IMG/VR virus record: IMGVR_UViG_3300048591_001361
Coordinates: 1-45,353 of that record
Origin: a virus
Length of the DNA: 45,353 bases
Direction: 5' to 3' (one strand)
In this document: piece by piece, positions 23,533 through 31,150 of the stretch
Layout of the letters: the number at the start of each line of letters is the position of its first letter
Numbering within the stretch: the stretch's first letter is position 1
Program-made: the position numbers and the translations under genes
Notes under the pieces: generated by a model
Databases searched by the model: none
The model's input: only the letters and a program-made list of their open reading frames with translations
What the model was told of the DNA's origin: nothing

Positions 23533-23581
23533 GCCCTTCGGGCTTCGTCTTCGTTCCTCGCCGAAACCACGAAGGGCTTTT
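23533..23581 (+). terminator. Second hairpin before the AT-rich island
   Basis: GCCCTTCG (23533-23540) pairs with CGAAGGGC (23570-23577), then TTTT. The loop is long and itself partly self-pairing. Together with the preceding stem it insulates the phage genes from the accessory operon. Confidence 0.65.
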
Positions 23582-23632
23582 GTCAATAAATGTTAAAAAA
23601 TCATAATAAAGATATATATAATGTAAATACGC

Positions 23633-23640
23633 TATATTTG
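23633..23640 (+). promoter_or_regulatory. Promoter of the AT-rich island (TATATTTG)
   Basis: A perfect TAnnTTTG -7 box at 23633-23640, followed two bases after its end by a GCAAGTTTAACC leader like that at 22075-22102. ATG 23669 lies 28 bp downstream. No clear -33 box. This host-type promoter precedes the long overlapping gene chain and could work in the lysogen. Confidence 0.65.
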
Positions 23641-23668
23641 TTGCAAGTTTAACCTAAAATCAGAAATA

Positions 23669-24235
23669 ATGAAAACCGTTAACATTGAGCTTTTAGCCGA
23701 GCATCTCAAAGGCAAACTTTGGGAGAAAGGAGATGTAAAGAGACTTTACGTAGACAAAGGATTCAATACAAAAAAAATGAGAACGAAAGCCTATGTATTC
23801 CCAAAAATCGATGGTACCTATGGCGTAAACTGTACTATTGATTGTCCGAGTCAAGACCCTAATTGGATTGTGTCTCAGGAGAGTAAAATAACAGATTCTT
23901 TGATTGAAGATATCAACGAAATAATTGAAGAATTTGGCCATGAAATAGAAATAGCCCAATCTATTCAAACCGAACCTTTGGAGGTCGAAGAACAAGTACA
24001 AGGATACTATATGAGATGGCATGATGTGAGATTGCCAATCAGCAAATATGGTAAATTAGCAACCCGCAAAAGACAAAAAGTACATACGTACAAAGGAGCT
24101 ATAACTAAGACGCCATCAGGGTTTGTTGCTTTAAGCGATGATCTCTTTGGCCAAGCCCAGCGTTTTGAGCTCAATAACGTTTTGTACGAATATGGTCAAC
24201 TACCAAATTTTACCCACAATGGCGAACTGGGTTAG
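23669..24235 (+). CDS. Hypothetical protein, first gene of AT-rich island
   Basis: A 188-residue protein. It has a Lys-rich mixed domain (residues 1-70), an acidic helix (IEDINEIIEEFGHEIEIAQS) and a C-terminal region whose order P-T-G-F-V-A-L-S-x-D-L-F resembles pieces of the two small proteins downstream. No family recognised. It overlaps the next gene by 17 bp. It is AT-rich and probably acquired with the island. Confidence 0.6.
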   Translation: MKTVNIELLAEHLKGKLWEKGDVKRLYVDKGFNTKKMRTKAYVFPKIDGTYGVNCTIDCPSQDPNWIVSQESKITDSLIEDINEIIEEFGHEIEIAQSIQTEPLEVEEQVQGYYMRWHDVRLPISKYGKLATRKRQKVHTYKGAITKTPSGFVALSDDLFGQAQRFELNNVLYEYGQLPNFTHNGELG

Positions 24236-24491
24236 GATCAAATTCGAAAAGTACTTACATCACACCGGAAAGGCCATACTAGTGCGCGTTAATAACAAAG
24301 AGCATTGGATTCCCTTGAAGCTATGTAGGGATATTATAGTCAATAATAAACTTGGCGGCAATTTGTGTGTACCAATATTTGTAGCTGAAAAAATGAACGT
24401 AGAATTTACACCTGATATTGAATACATACATCATATACCGGAAGTACAAGATACATCAAATATAAAACACGATAAAAATTTATTCAAATGA
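24219..24491 (+). CDS. Small island protein with C-terminal HDxxLFK
   Basis: A 90-residue protein from ATG 24219. Beta-rich and basic in the middle (KAILVRVNNKEHWIPLK) with an ending IKHDKNLFK. A protein two genes away ends EHDADLFR and has a comparable middle, so the two look like paralogues. Overlaps the next gene in ATGA. Function unknown. Confidence 0.55.
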   Translation: MANWVRIKFEKYLHHTGKAILVRVNNKEHWIPLKLCRDIIVNNKLGGNLCVPIFVAEKMNVEFTPDIEYIHHIPEVQDTSNIKHDKNLFK

Positions 24492-24748
24492 AAAATCCAT
24501 ATTACCAAATGTCAGACTTCAATTACAATCCAACTAAAGAACAAGTTGAGTATGCGAACAAGTTTAATAAGATGGTTGCATCAGTTACATTTAACGGTGA
24601 AAAATATAGAGAAGATTTCTCCCACACCGAAGAGTATTCTTTGTATTTGAGATGGAAAACTCAAACAAACATGATAATAATGACTAAGGAAAGTCACGAC
24701 AGACTTCAGCTTGAAATGAAAGAAAAATGCTTAAAGACAATGAGATAA
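24488..24748 (+). CDS. Small hypothetical island protein
   Basis: An 86-residue, Tyr- and Lys-rich protein that sits between the two HDxxLF paralogues with overlaps at both ends. No family recognised. Confidence 0.5.
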   Translation: MKNPYYQMSDFNYNPTKEQVEYANKFNKMVASVTFNGEKYREDFSHTEEYSLYLRWKTQTNMIIMTKESHDRLQLEMKEKCLKTMR

Positions 24749-25047
24749 TTTGTAATGCACAAAGAGTAAAATATCATTCAATTGAATATTATGACAAGTA
24801 CATTACTATACAGCAAAACAGAACAAGGCGAAGGGTTCCCATTGGATATTACTTTGAGGATAACGGATCAGAAATATACTTATCCCTTTATTACTCTTGT
24901 TTATTTCAGTGTAAAAAAAAGATAAGGAAGTTCATTTTAAATAAAGAAACCAAAGAATTTAGAGATTTTAATCCTGTAACAGTAGAAAATCATATTCCAG
25001 AATTAATAATCAAAGATACTGAACACGATGCAGACCTTTTTAGATAG
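24727..25047 (+). CDS. Small island protein with C-terminal HDADLFR
   Basis: A 106-residue protein with a middle (YITIQQNRTRRRVPIGYYF) and end (IPELIIKDTEHDADLFR) like those of the 24219 gene, whose end reads IPEVQDTSNIKHDKNLFK. Divergent duplicates are likely. It overlaps the helicase gene by 20 bp, so the conserved tail is encoded in the overlap region. Confidence 0.55.
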   Translation: MLKDNEIICNAQRVKYHSIEYYDKYITIQQNRTRRRVPIGYYFEDNGSEIYLSLYYSCLFQCKKKIRKFILNKETKEFRDFNPVTVENHIPELIIKDTEHDADLFR

Positions 25048-26224
25048 TCAGGAAAAAGCCGTTGAAAAGCTAAATGCAGTTAAATGTGGTGCTTTATTTA
25101 TGGAAGCAGGCACAGGCAAAACTCGTTCTGCAATGCAGTTAATTAAAAATACGGATACTGATTATGTTCTTTGGTTTACACCCTTCCAAACAAAGGATAA
25201 TTTACGGGCTGAAATAAACAAATGGGGCGGATTAGATTGTGATATAGTCGGAATCGAAAGCATTCAGAACAGTAATAGAATTTATTTGGAATACACTCTA
25301 AAATGTCAAATGGCAAAAAATGTATTTATTGTTGTAGATGAGAGTTTGAAAATCAAAAATGCCGATGCTATAAGAACCCAAAGGCTTCTACACTTAGCAA
25401 AGAAATCAGCATACCGGATAATATTAAATGGAACGCCATTAAGTAGAAATATACTTGATTTATGGTCCCAAATGGAGTTTCTCTCACCTAAAATACTAAA
25501 GATGGGCTTAGCGGAATTTAAAAACACATTTTGCGAATACATAAAAGTAACTTATCACTCGCAGGGGTTTGGTAGGTCATATTCAAAGGAGTTTATAAAA
25601 AAGTATCACAATATTGAATATTTGTATAATCTAATTGAGCCATTTATTTTTGAAAGCAAATTATCGTTAAGTATAGGCCAACAACATATCGATATTGATT
25701 ACAGATTAACAAATAAAGAGCTCGAGGAACACGAAAGACTAAAAACTAAATACCTCGACAATGAATATCTGCTTGCAAGAAATAATAATATTTTTCTTGA
25801 GATTACCCAAAAGATGCAGCATAATTATTCTTTAAGTCCTGCAAAATTCGAGATAGTAGATGAATTATTATCAGATATTGACAAGTCAAAGGTTTTGATT
25901 TATGCAAAATACATAGACACACAAAAGGCGTTAAAGCAATATTACAAAGACATTGAAATTAAAAGCATAGCGAAACATTCCTATGGTCTTAATTTACAGG
26001 AGTACAACGTAATTATGTTTTGGGATAAGACTTGGGATTATGCCCAACGTGAGCAAATTGAACGGCGGATATTTAGAACAGGTCAAAACACAGATTGTAT
26101 TTATTATGATTTAACCGGAGATGTTGGTCTTGAAAAAATGATAAACCAAAACATTGAACGCAAACGAAAGTTATTAGATGTGTTTGCTGAAATGAGTGTT
26201 GAACAATTAAAAAGGGAGTTATGA
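25028..26224 (+). CDS. Compact SNF2-type DNA helicase/translocase
   Basis: A 398-residue superfamily 2 enzyme close to the minimal size for the fold. Walker A EAGTGKT is at 26-32, the DExx-type VVDES at 102-106, motif III LNGTPLSRN at 133-141 and motif VI QIERRIFRTGQ at about 344-354. No extra DNA-binding or nuclease domain is present, so it probably translocates on DNA and acts with partner proteins. It is AT-rich and overlaps its neighbours. SNF2-type ATPases are common in mobile defence and DNA-modification systems; here it precedes IbrA-like and IbrB-like proteins. Confidence 0.85.
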   Translation: MQTFLDSQEKAVEKLNAVKCGALFMEAGTGKTRSAMQLIKNTDTDYVLWFTPFQTKDNLRAEINKWGGLDCDIVGIESIQNSNRIYLEYTLKCQMAKNVFIVVDESLKIKNADAIRTQRLLHLAKKSAYRIILNGTPLSRNILDLWSQMEFLSPKILKMGLAEFKNTFCEYIKVTYHSQGFGRSYSKEFIKKYHNIEYLYNLIEPFIFESKLSLSIGQQHIDIDYRLTNKELEEHERLKTKYLDNEYLLARNNNIFLEITQKMQHNYSLSPAKFEIVDELLSDIDKSKVLIYAKYIDTQKALKQYYKDIEIKSIAKHSYGLNLQEYNVIMFWDKTWDYAQREQIERRIFRTGQNTDCIYYDLTGDVGLEKMINQNIERKRKLLDVFAEMSVEQLKREL

Positions 26225-27051
26225 AAACAAAGTTTTTAGTCTCAAAGAATTTAAAAAGTCGGCTTGATTTTATTCGCCGGTTAAAGGGTCGTAAAATCGC
26301 AATATTTGGCTATAAAACTGACATAGTAAATGAGTTTGATGTAGCTATTGATATGCATCAATTAATGAAAGAAGATTATTACTTAAATCACTTAGCTATG
26401 TGCAATAAGGATACAACGATTGTATTAATCGATGTGCTTGTTAAGCATGGAATATATGTTCATCCGTTTGGGAAAATATTTGCTTTTTCTGAACAAGCAA
26501 AGGAAACTATTGTTATAGATACATTTGCGTTTAAGTGGGATGAAAAGCAGATTGTTCGCCCGTTTCTTTTTATAGACCCGAGTATACTCGGTAGCTCAAT
26601 GATAAAATTCTATCAAGGCGCGGCCAATACAGTAGAAAATTATTACTCCGCAATAAAAACACACATCAAAATCGATGTACAGCCTCTTGAGATAGAAGTA
26701 ATCCAATATCACCCGACACAAGAAGAGGTCGGAGAATACAACAAATTGAAGCACAGCCTAATTATTCAAGAAAAACAACCAAAGAACAAAATTGTTAATT
26801 CTTTGATAGAATTTGTTGACAATCTTCAGTCACGCAAAGCTGTGATGGGAGAAGTCGCGGATAGTTATTTAGTAACATCAAACAAACCGAAAAACAAATT
26901 CATGATATATGATACTCTGCGTGATGAAAACATTCACAAAATCACATTTTTATCATCTAATATTTTTGGCGCCGATGAGATAGAATTAAACAAGACAAAA
27001 CTTGCGCTTGAAAGACATAATATATTAATAAGATTGTTGAATGGCAACTAA
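26221..27051 (+). CDS. Unknown protein, possibly a degenerate helicase relative
   Basis: A 276-residue protein. Residues 1-130 show alternating helix/strand with an RRLKGRKIAIFGYK strand but no Walker A motif. Around 170-210 the sequence QYHPTQEEVGEYNKLKHSL matches in spacing and pattern the segment after motif III in SNF2 helicases; the helicase next door has YRLTNKELEEHERLKTKYL at its equivalent place. It may be a decayed or regulatory SNF2 partner. Coupled by a four-base overlap to the helicase and ten bases to the IbrA-like gene. Confidence 0.5.
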   Translation: MKTKFLVSKNLKSRLDFIRRLKGRKIAIFGYKTDIVNEFDVAIDMHQLMKEDYYLNHLAMCNKDTTIVLIDVLVKHGIYVHPFGKIFAFSEQAKETIVIDTFAFKWDEKQIVRPFLFIDPSILGSSMIKFYQGAANTVENYYSAIKTHIKIDVQPLEIEVIQYHPTQEEVGEYNKLKHSLIIQEKQPKNKIVNSLIEFVDNLQSRKAVMGEVADSYLVTSNKPKNKFMIYDTLRDENIHKITFLSSNIFGADEIELNKTKLALERHNILIRLLNGN

Positions 27052-28168
27052 AAAGTACAATAGACAAAAGAATGTGTATGAGGCGGCAATCGAACGAATG
27101 TCGTTTATTTTTGAAAATTATAAGAATATCATAGTCAGTTGTAGTGGTGGGAAGGATAGTACAATTTGTACTTATTTAGCCTTAGAGGTTGCGAAGCGAA
27201 TGAGACGACCTTTTTATGTATTCTTCCTTGACCAAGAGATTGAATATTCGAGTACGGTTAATTTTATTGATTCGATAATGAAAGAGAAGTATGTGATTCC
27301 ACTATGGTTTCAGGTGCCCGCCTTATTAACAAATACGGCATCAATATCGCAAAATGTAATTGATCCTTGGAATCCTGAAAAGAAACTCCAATGGGTACAT
27401 AAACAAAAAGTCAAGTCTATAAAAAAAATTGATTGGGAGGTAGATGTACCATATCAATTTAAGAAAGAGAAAAAATACGGATTTTATGGATTAATACAAT
27501 GCATGGAGCAAATATTTAAGAAAAGTGATAGTGTCGCGCAGATTATTGGTTTGCGAGCTGATGAAAGTTTAGATCGATTCAGGGCAGTAACAAAGCATGA
27601 AGGCTTGCCAGGTATTCCTTGGTGCACAAAAACTAAAACCCACATTAAGTTCTATCCGATTTACGACTGGAGATTTACAGATATATGGGTTTATTTGTCC
27701 CGAAACAAAAAGAAGTACAATAAGATGTACGACTATTTCAACTTAAAAGGCATGCGAAACAATGAGATGCGACTTTCTAATTTGCTTCACGAAAAGGCTT
27801 ATGAATGTATTGCTGATTTACAAGAATTTGAACCTAAGTTATACGATAGAATGATTGACCGCTGTATGGGGATTGCAACTGCTCAGGAATATGCCGGACG
27901 CGGTGGTTCAATGTATAAAACTGAGAAACTTCCAAAGGATTTTACCTCATGGGTTGAATACCGAGACTATCTATTATCGACCCTCCCTAATAGAGAACAT
28001 GCTGAGATATTCCGCAAAAGATTTGATTCACAGTTTAAAAATGATTATGTGGTTAAGCAGCAGGTTAACCGAATATTAATCACAGATGTGAATAATTTTA
28101 AAAAAATCAACAATTTTCAAGAAGACCCTTCAGTTAAGATAAGGGAAAAATGGATGGAGATATTGTAA
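27041..28168 (+). CDS. IbrA-like PAPS-reductase-family protein
   Basis: A 375-residue PP-loop ATPase of the phosphoadenosine-phosphosulfate reductase superfamily. The PP-loop SGGKDST is at 35-41, and GLRADES (170-176) and YPIYDWRFTDIW (205-216) match the family that contains IbrA (DUF3440 type). IbrA with IbrB enhances expression of prophage genes in Escherichia coli; the related DndC and SspD handle sulfur for DNA phosphorothioation. Cys codons include the IPWC segment near 192-195. It is followed 17 bp later by an IbrB-like gene. The substrate here is unknown. Confidence 0.8.
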   Translation: MATKKYNRQKNVYEAAIERMSFIFENYKNIIVSCSGGKDSTICTYLALEVAKRMRRPFYVFFLDQEIEYSSTVNFIDSIMKEKYVIPLWFQVPALLTNTASISQNVIDPWNPEKKLQWVHKQKVKSIKKIDWEVDVPYQFKKEKKYGFYGLIQCMEQIFKKSDSVAQIIGLRADESLDRFRAVTKHEGLPGIPWCTKTKTHIKFYPIYDWRFTDIWVYLSRNKKKYNKMYDYFNLKGMRNNEMRLSNLLHEKAYECIADLQEFEPKLYDRMIDRCMGIATAQEYAGRGGSMYKTEKLPKDFTSWVEYRDYLLSTLPNREHAEIFRKRFDSQFKNDYVVKQQVNRILITDVNNFKKINNFQEDPSVKIREKWMEIL

Positions 28169-28185
28169 ACTAAATTTAAACAATA

Positions 28186-28755
28186 ATGAATAAAATAGAA
28201 ACGATTGAAGACTACTTTCAGTGGAGGCAAACGCAAGTAGTTTACGAAGAGAGGGGAATAAAATTTCCTGTATTAAATGCTGTGCTGGTTAATCGCAGCT
28301 TAGTTCAAGCTAATGATTACAACCCGAACCACGTGGCAAAGGATAAAATGAAATTATTACAAACATCAATAGTTGAGAACGGTTTCTGTTTTGGAATAGT
28401 ATCGATATATGATGATGAACTCCAAAAATTTGTGATTATTGATGGCGACCACCGGAATCAAATATCCGGAGAAAAGTGGCTTAAACTAACATATGTGCCG
28501 CTCGTTATATTAAATCACCAAATGAGTAAGAGGCTTTCTGCCACCGTTCAATTTAATAAAGCCCGTGGCGTCCACCAAATCGAGGGGAATGCGGGGCTGG
28601 TTAGGCGAATGGTTGAACTCGGTATAAGTGACATTGATATTTGCAAGGCATTAGGGATGGAACCGGACGAGGTATTGAGATTTAAGCGGAATGTAAAAAT
28701 AGTAGATGTTTATAAAGATTTGAATTTTTCAAACTCATGGGAAATACAGAATTAG
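28186..28755 (+). CDS. IbrB-like ParB-fold protein
   Basis: A 189-residue protein with the ParB/Srx nuclease-like fold: YNPN (45-48), DGDHR (86-90) and FNKARGVH (123-130), then a helical C-terminal domain. It sits 17 bp after the IbrA-like gene, the same order as the IbrA-IbrB pair on other mobile elements. Many relatives of this fold bind nucleotides or act as ATPase-like switches, so it may use CTP or ATP. Overlaps the next gene by 19 bp. Confidence 0.78.
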   Translation: MNKIETIEDYFQWRQTQVVYEERGIKFPVLNAVLVNRSLVQANDYNPNHVAKDKMKLLQTSIVENGFCFGIVSIYDDELQKFVIIDGDHRNQISGEKWLKLTYVPLVILNHQMSKRLSATVQFNKARGVHQIEGNAGLVRRMVELGISDIDICKALGMEPDEVLRFKRNVKIVDVYKDLNFSNSWEIQN

Positions 28756-28919
28756 AGAAGAAATACAAAAAAATCCTCATTGATTTGGGGGTATCTGACA
28801 CGGCTGTCGGCTTGGCTTTTGGGTATAAACATCTACAGAGCTGGCATAGTTCAACGCGGAGATTGAAAGTGATGGCGGGGATAGTTTGGTTGTTCAATCT
28901 CATTAAGTCGAAGGATTAA
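28737..28919 (+). CDS. Small HTH-like protein ending the island
   Basis: A 60-residue protein with LGVSDTAVGLAFGYKHLQSW, a helix-turn-helix-like core, and a hydrophobic final helix. It overlaps the IbrB-like gene by 19 bp. It may regulate the island, or be a small DNA-binding cofactor. No named family. Confidence 0.5.
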   Translation: MGNTELEKKYKKILIDLGVSDTAVGLAFGYKHLQSWHSSTRRLKVMAGIVWLFNLIKSKD

Positions 28920-28927
28920 TACATTTG
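28920..28927 (+). promoter_or_regulatory. Host-type -7 box TACATTTG
   Basis: A perfect TAnnTTTG starting one base after the stop of the HTH-like gene (28919), 46 bp before ATG 28974. No good -33 box. It could start a short transcript of the two acidic genes before the portal operon. Confidence 0.45.
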
Positions 28928-28973
28928 CGGGGTGGAGATACCTCGCTTTTTATTTGCGCCCGATCAAAAAGAA

Positions 28974-29192
28974 ATGCAGTTGTACATTGTACATACTGAA
29001 TTTCCTTTGTCGATTATTTACGTCGAACAGACCATTCCGGCAAAGTTATTTGTAGTGAAAACCGAGCTTGTTGACGATGACGAAAGTCAAGATGAGTTAG
29101 CTCATGACGAGAGAGAAATGTTGGAGGAAATGCTGATAGCCGCGGGAGATTGGTACAGAACGGCAGCGCCCGATTCCTTAAATAAAAACTAA
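28974..29192 (+). CDS. Small acidic protein
   Basis: A 72-residue protein from ATG 28974; GTG 28932 is less likely. The first 40 residues are strands with hydrophobic faces (YIVHTEFPLSIIYVEQ) and the rest is very acidic (VDDDESQDELAHDEREM). Negative charge of this kind is found in DNA-mimic inhibitors as well as in structural proteins, but there is no further evidence. Function unknown. Confidence 0.5.
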   Translation: MQLYIVHTEFPLSIIYVEQTIPAKLFVVKTELVDDDESQDELAHDEREMLEEMLIAAGDWYRTAAPDSLNKN

Positions 29193-29193
29193 T

Positions 29194-29493
29194 ATGCCCC
29201 TAAAAACTTACCAGATACTCGATGTATACCGGTTTGAAGGATACCGAACATTTGTGGTGGAGGCCGTTGAGGATACAGATGATGACTTGCCGCTATTTGG
29301 CACATTTGAGTTGGAGCTTATCAATGCGAATGAAGTAGAGCTTGACCCCATTGCCGATGCGAATTTCATTCAGCAAATCAAAGACCGCGATATCTTTTTT
29401 ACAGACATCAAAGACATATATTACGATGTTATTTTGGAATCCATAGGCTTACCCGACAGTGTGAAGGGTTATAAGATTGTAGAGCCGATATAG
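29194..29493 (+). CDS. Small acidic hypothetical protein
   Basis: A 99-residue acidic protein starting one base after the preceding stop. It has strands in its N-terminal half (YRTFVVEAVEDTDDD) and acidic turns throughout. Adjacent and similar in charge to the previous gene. No family recognised. Its stop is 12 bp before a late promoter. Confidence 0.5.
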   Translation: MPLKTYQILDVYRFEGYRTFVVEAVEDTDDDLPLFGTFELELINANEVELDPIADANFIQQIKDRDIFFTDIKDIYYDVILESIGLPDSVKGYKIVEPI

Positions 29494-29504
29494 GTTTTTA
29501 GCCT

Positions 29505-29540
29505 GTCCTTTTTTTCTTTCCACGACGATGCGACCTTCGC
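29505..29540 (+). promoter_or_regulatory. Late promoter D (GTCCTTTTT-N19-ACCTTCGC)
   Basis: GTCCTTTTT at 29505-29513, 19-bp spacer, ACCTTCGC at 29533-29540, three bases before ATG 29544. It drives the portal, lysis and tail genes, the longest operon in the window. Confidence 0.8.
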
Positions 29541-29543
29541 TTA

Positions 29544-29813
29544 ATGATAAGTTTGAGGGATGCCTTAGTAATAACTGAAACAAGAGATGAGGACGGCAAC
29601 AAGGTGCCGTTTTCATTAAAATGGTCGACTGCTAATGTGACGCGCAGAACGGGCGGCAAATTCATATTCGAAGAAAATTTAACGCGTACCGGACTAAATC
29701 ATTCCAGCAAGAACAACGACACTATCGGGGTAGTAAGTGAGCGCCTGAAACATCCGGTTCCTGTGCATATTCATTTAATAATGGCGATAAACGGCGTGGA
29801 GGTCCAGGTATAA
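29544..29813 (+). CDS. Small hypothetical protein before the portal
   Basis: An 89-residue beta-rich protein (ALVITETRDEDGNKVPFSLKW, residues 7-27). ATG 29544 is placed by promoter D. Its TAA overlaps the portal ATG by one base. Perhaps a neck or portal-associated protein. Confidence 0.55.
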   Translation: MISLRDALVITETRDEDGNKVPFSLKWSTANVTRRTGGKFIFEENLTRTGLNHSSKNNDTIGVVSERLKHPVPVHIHLIMAINGVEVQV

Positions 29814-31150
29814 TGAATATTATTATGTCAGGCAGTGGCGAGACTATGTTTCTGCACAACTCTCAAATATGGGCTAAAGTGACCGCGCCCGAACACGCAA
29901 AGCCTACAAACCCTAGAAAGAAAACAGATTATACCACGGTCGAGTATATGCCTTGGGGCGAAGACAACTTGAAGCCCCAAAATGTTGTAAAAAAAGTGGA
30001 GGCGAATGATATTCTGCCACTTGCTTTGGATATTAAGGCTAGAGCATGCTATGGGAGAGGTATTGTATGGGGATACGAAAAAGTGGACGAAAAAGGCCAA
30101 CAAGTGATGACACCGGCGTACAACAGAGAAGTATCTGATTGGTGCCGAAAGACAAACATCAATGCATATCTGCGGGAGGCCTCACACGATCTGTTCTGGT
30201 TTGGGAGCCCATATGCAGAGATGATTAAAAACCGAAAGGGCGATAAGGTAGCATATCTTCATGCATTGGACGCTACCACAACCCGCATGGGTAAGCAAGA
30301 GCGCGATGGCCTTATCAAGAAGGTATATGTGTCTGCTAATTGGGATGAGTCTGATAAGCATGAGGATATACTTGACTGCATTGACCCTTATTTTGATATG
30401 GCGGGACAAATTGCGTCCCTCAATAAGCCGAAATTCATCTACCCTATTTATTCTCGCTTGAACGGACGCGTAGCCTACGAGCTGCCTATATGGGATGGGC
30501 TGATGGCTTCGAAATGGCTTGATTTGGCTGAAATAATTCCGCAGGTTAAGCTCAGCAGATTGACCAATAATCTATCTATGGGCTATCACATAGAGATTGA
30601 CGGCGATTATTGGCGGCACATATATCCCGACTGGGAGAAGAAGACAGAGGCCGAAAAGGCCACGCTGAAGAAGACGGAACTTGAGAATTTCTTTAATACG
30701 ATGGTTGGCCCCGACGGCAAACACTTATTGATGACCCCGATGACCCGAGTGCCTACAGGCCAGGGAGGATTTGAGCAAATGAGTTTTTGGAAGGTAACGG
30801 AATTGAAGGGTAAATCGGTGAGTGATGAGATGCTTGAGGATAGCCGCGAATGTGATTTCCATATAATTAGAGCCACCGGTGTAGACCCTACCTTATTGGG
30901 CGTGAGCCCGGGAAAGGGACACAGCGCGGGCAGCGGAAGCGATAAGCGGGTTGCGTTCAACAATCTTGCTTTGGTTTTGAAGCCCGATCAAGACCGGATA
31001 TTAAGCCCATTGAATGATATTATTATCCCGATGAACGGGTGGAATAAAGGCGACAGCGAAGAAAAAGGCGAATTCAAATTCTGGGTGATGAACTATTATA
31101 TAGCTACGCTCAACAGCGGCGGCGAAATATCTAAAAATGAAGCTTCATGA
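29813..31150 (+). CDS. Portal protein
   Basis: A 445-residue protein with the size and order of a portal. It has an N-terminal clamp-region-like segment (EANDILPLALDIKARACYGRG), repeated aromatic/charged segments, an IRATGVDPTLLGV stretch with a GKGHSAGSGSDKR loop and a C-terminal helical part. Portals form the dodecameric ring at the capsid vertex through which DNA is packaged. It starts the head-tail module downstream of a late promoter. ATG 29813 gives the longest frame; ATG 29825 is possible. Confidence 0.82.
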   Translation: MNIIMSGSGETMFLHNSQIWAKVTAPEHAKPTNPRKKTDYTTVEYMPWGEDNLKPQNVVKKVEANDILPLALDIKARACYGRGIVWGYEKVDEKGQQVMTPAYNREVSDWCRKTNINAYLREASHDLFWFGSPYAEMIKNRKGDKVAYLHALDATTTRMGKQERDGLIKKVYVSANWDESDKHEDILDCIDPYFDMAGQIASLNKPKFIYPIYSRLNGRVAYELPIWDGLMASKWLDLAEIIPQVKLSRLTNNLSMGYHIEIDGDYWRHIYPDWEKKTEAEKATLKKTELENFFNTMVGPDGKHLLMTPMTRVPTGQGGFEQMSFWKVTELKGKSVSDEMLEDSRECDFHIIRATGVDPTLLGVSPGKGHSAGSGSDKRVAFNNLALVLKPDQDRILSPLNDIIIPMNGWNKGDSEEKGEFKFWVMNYYIATLNSGGEISKNEAS

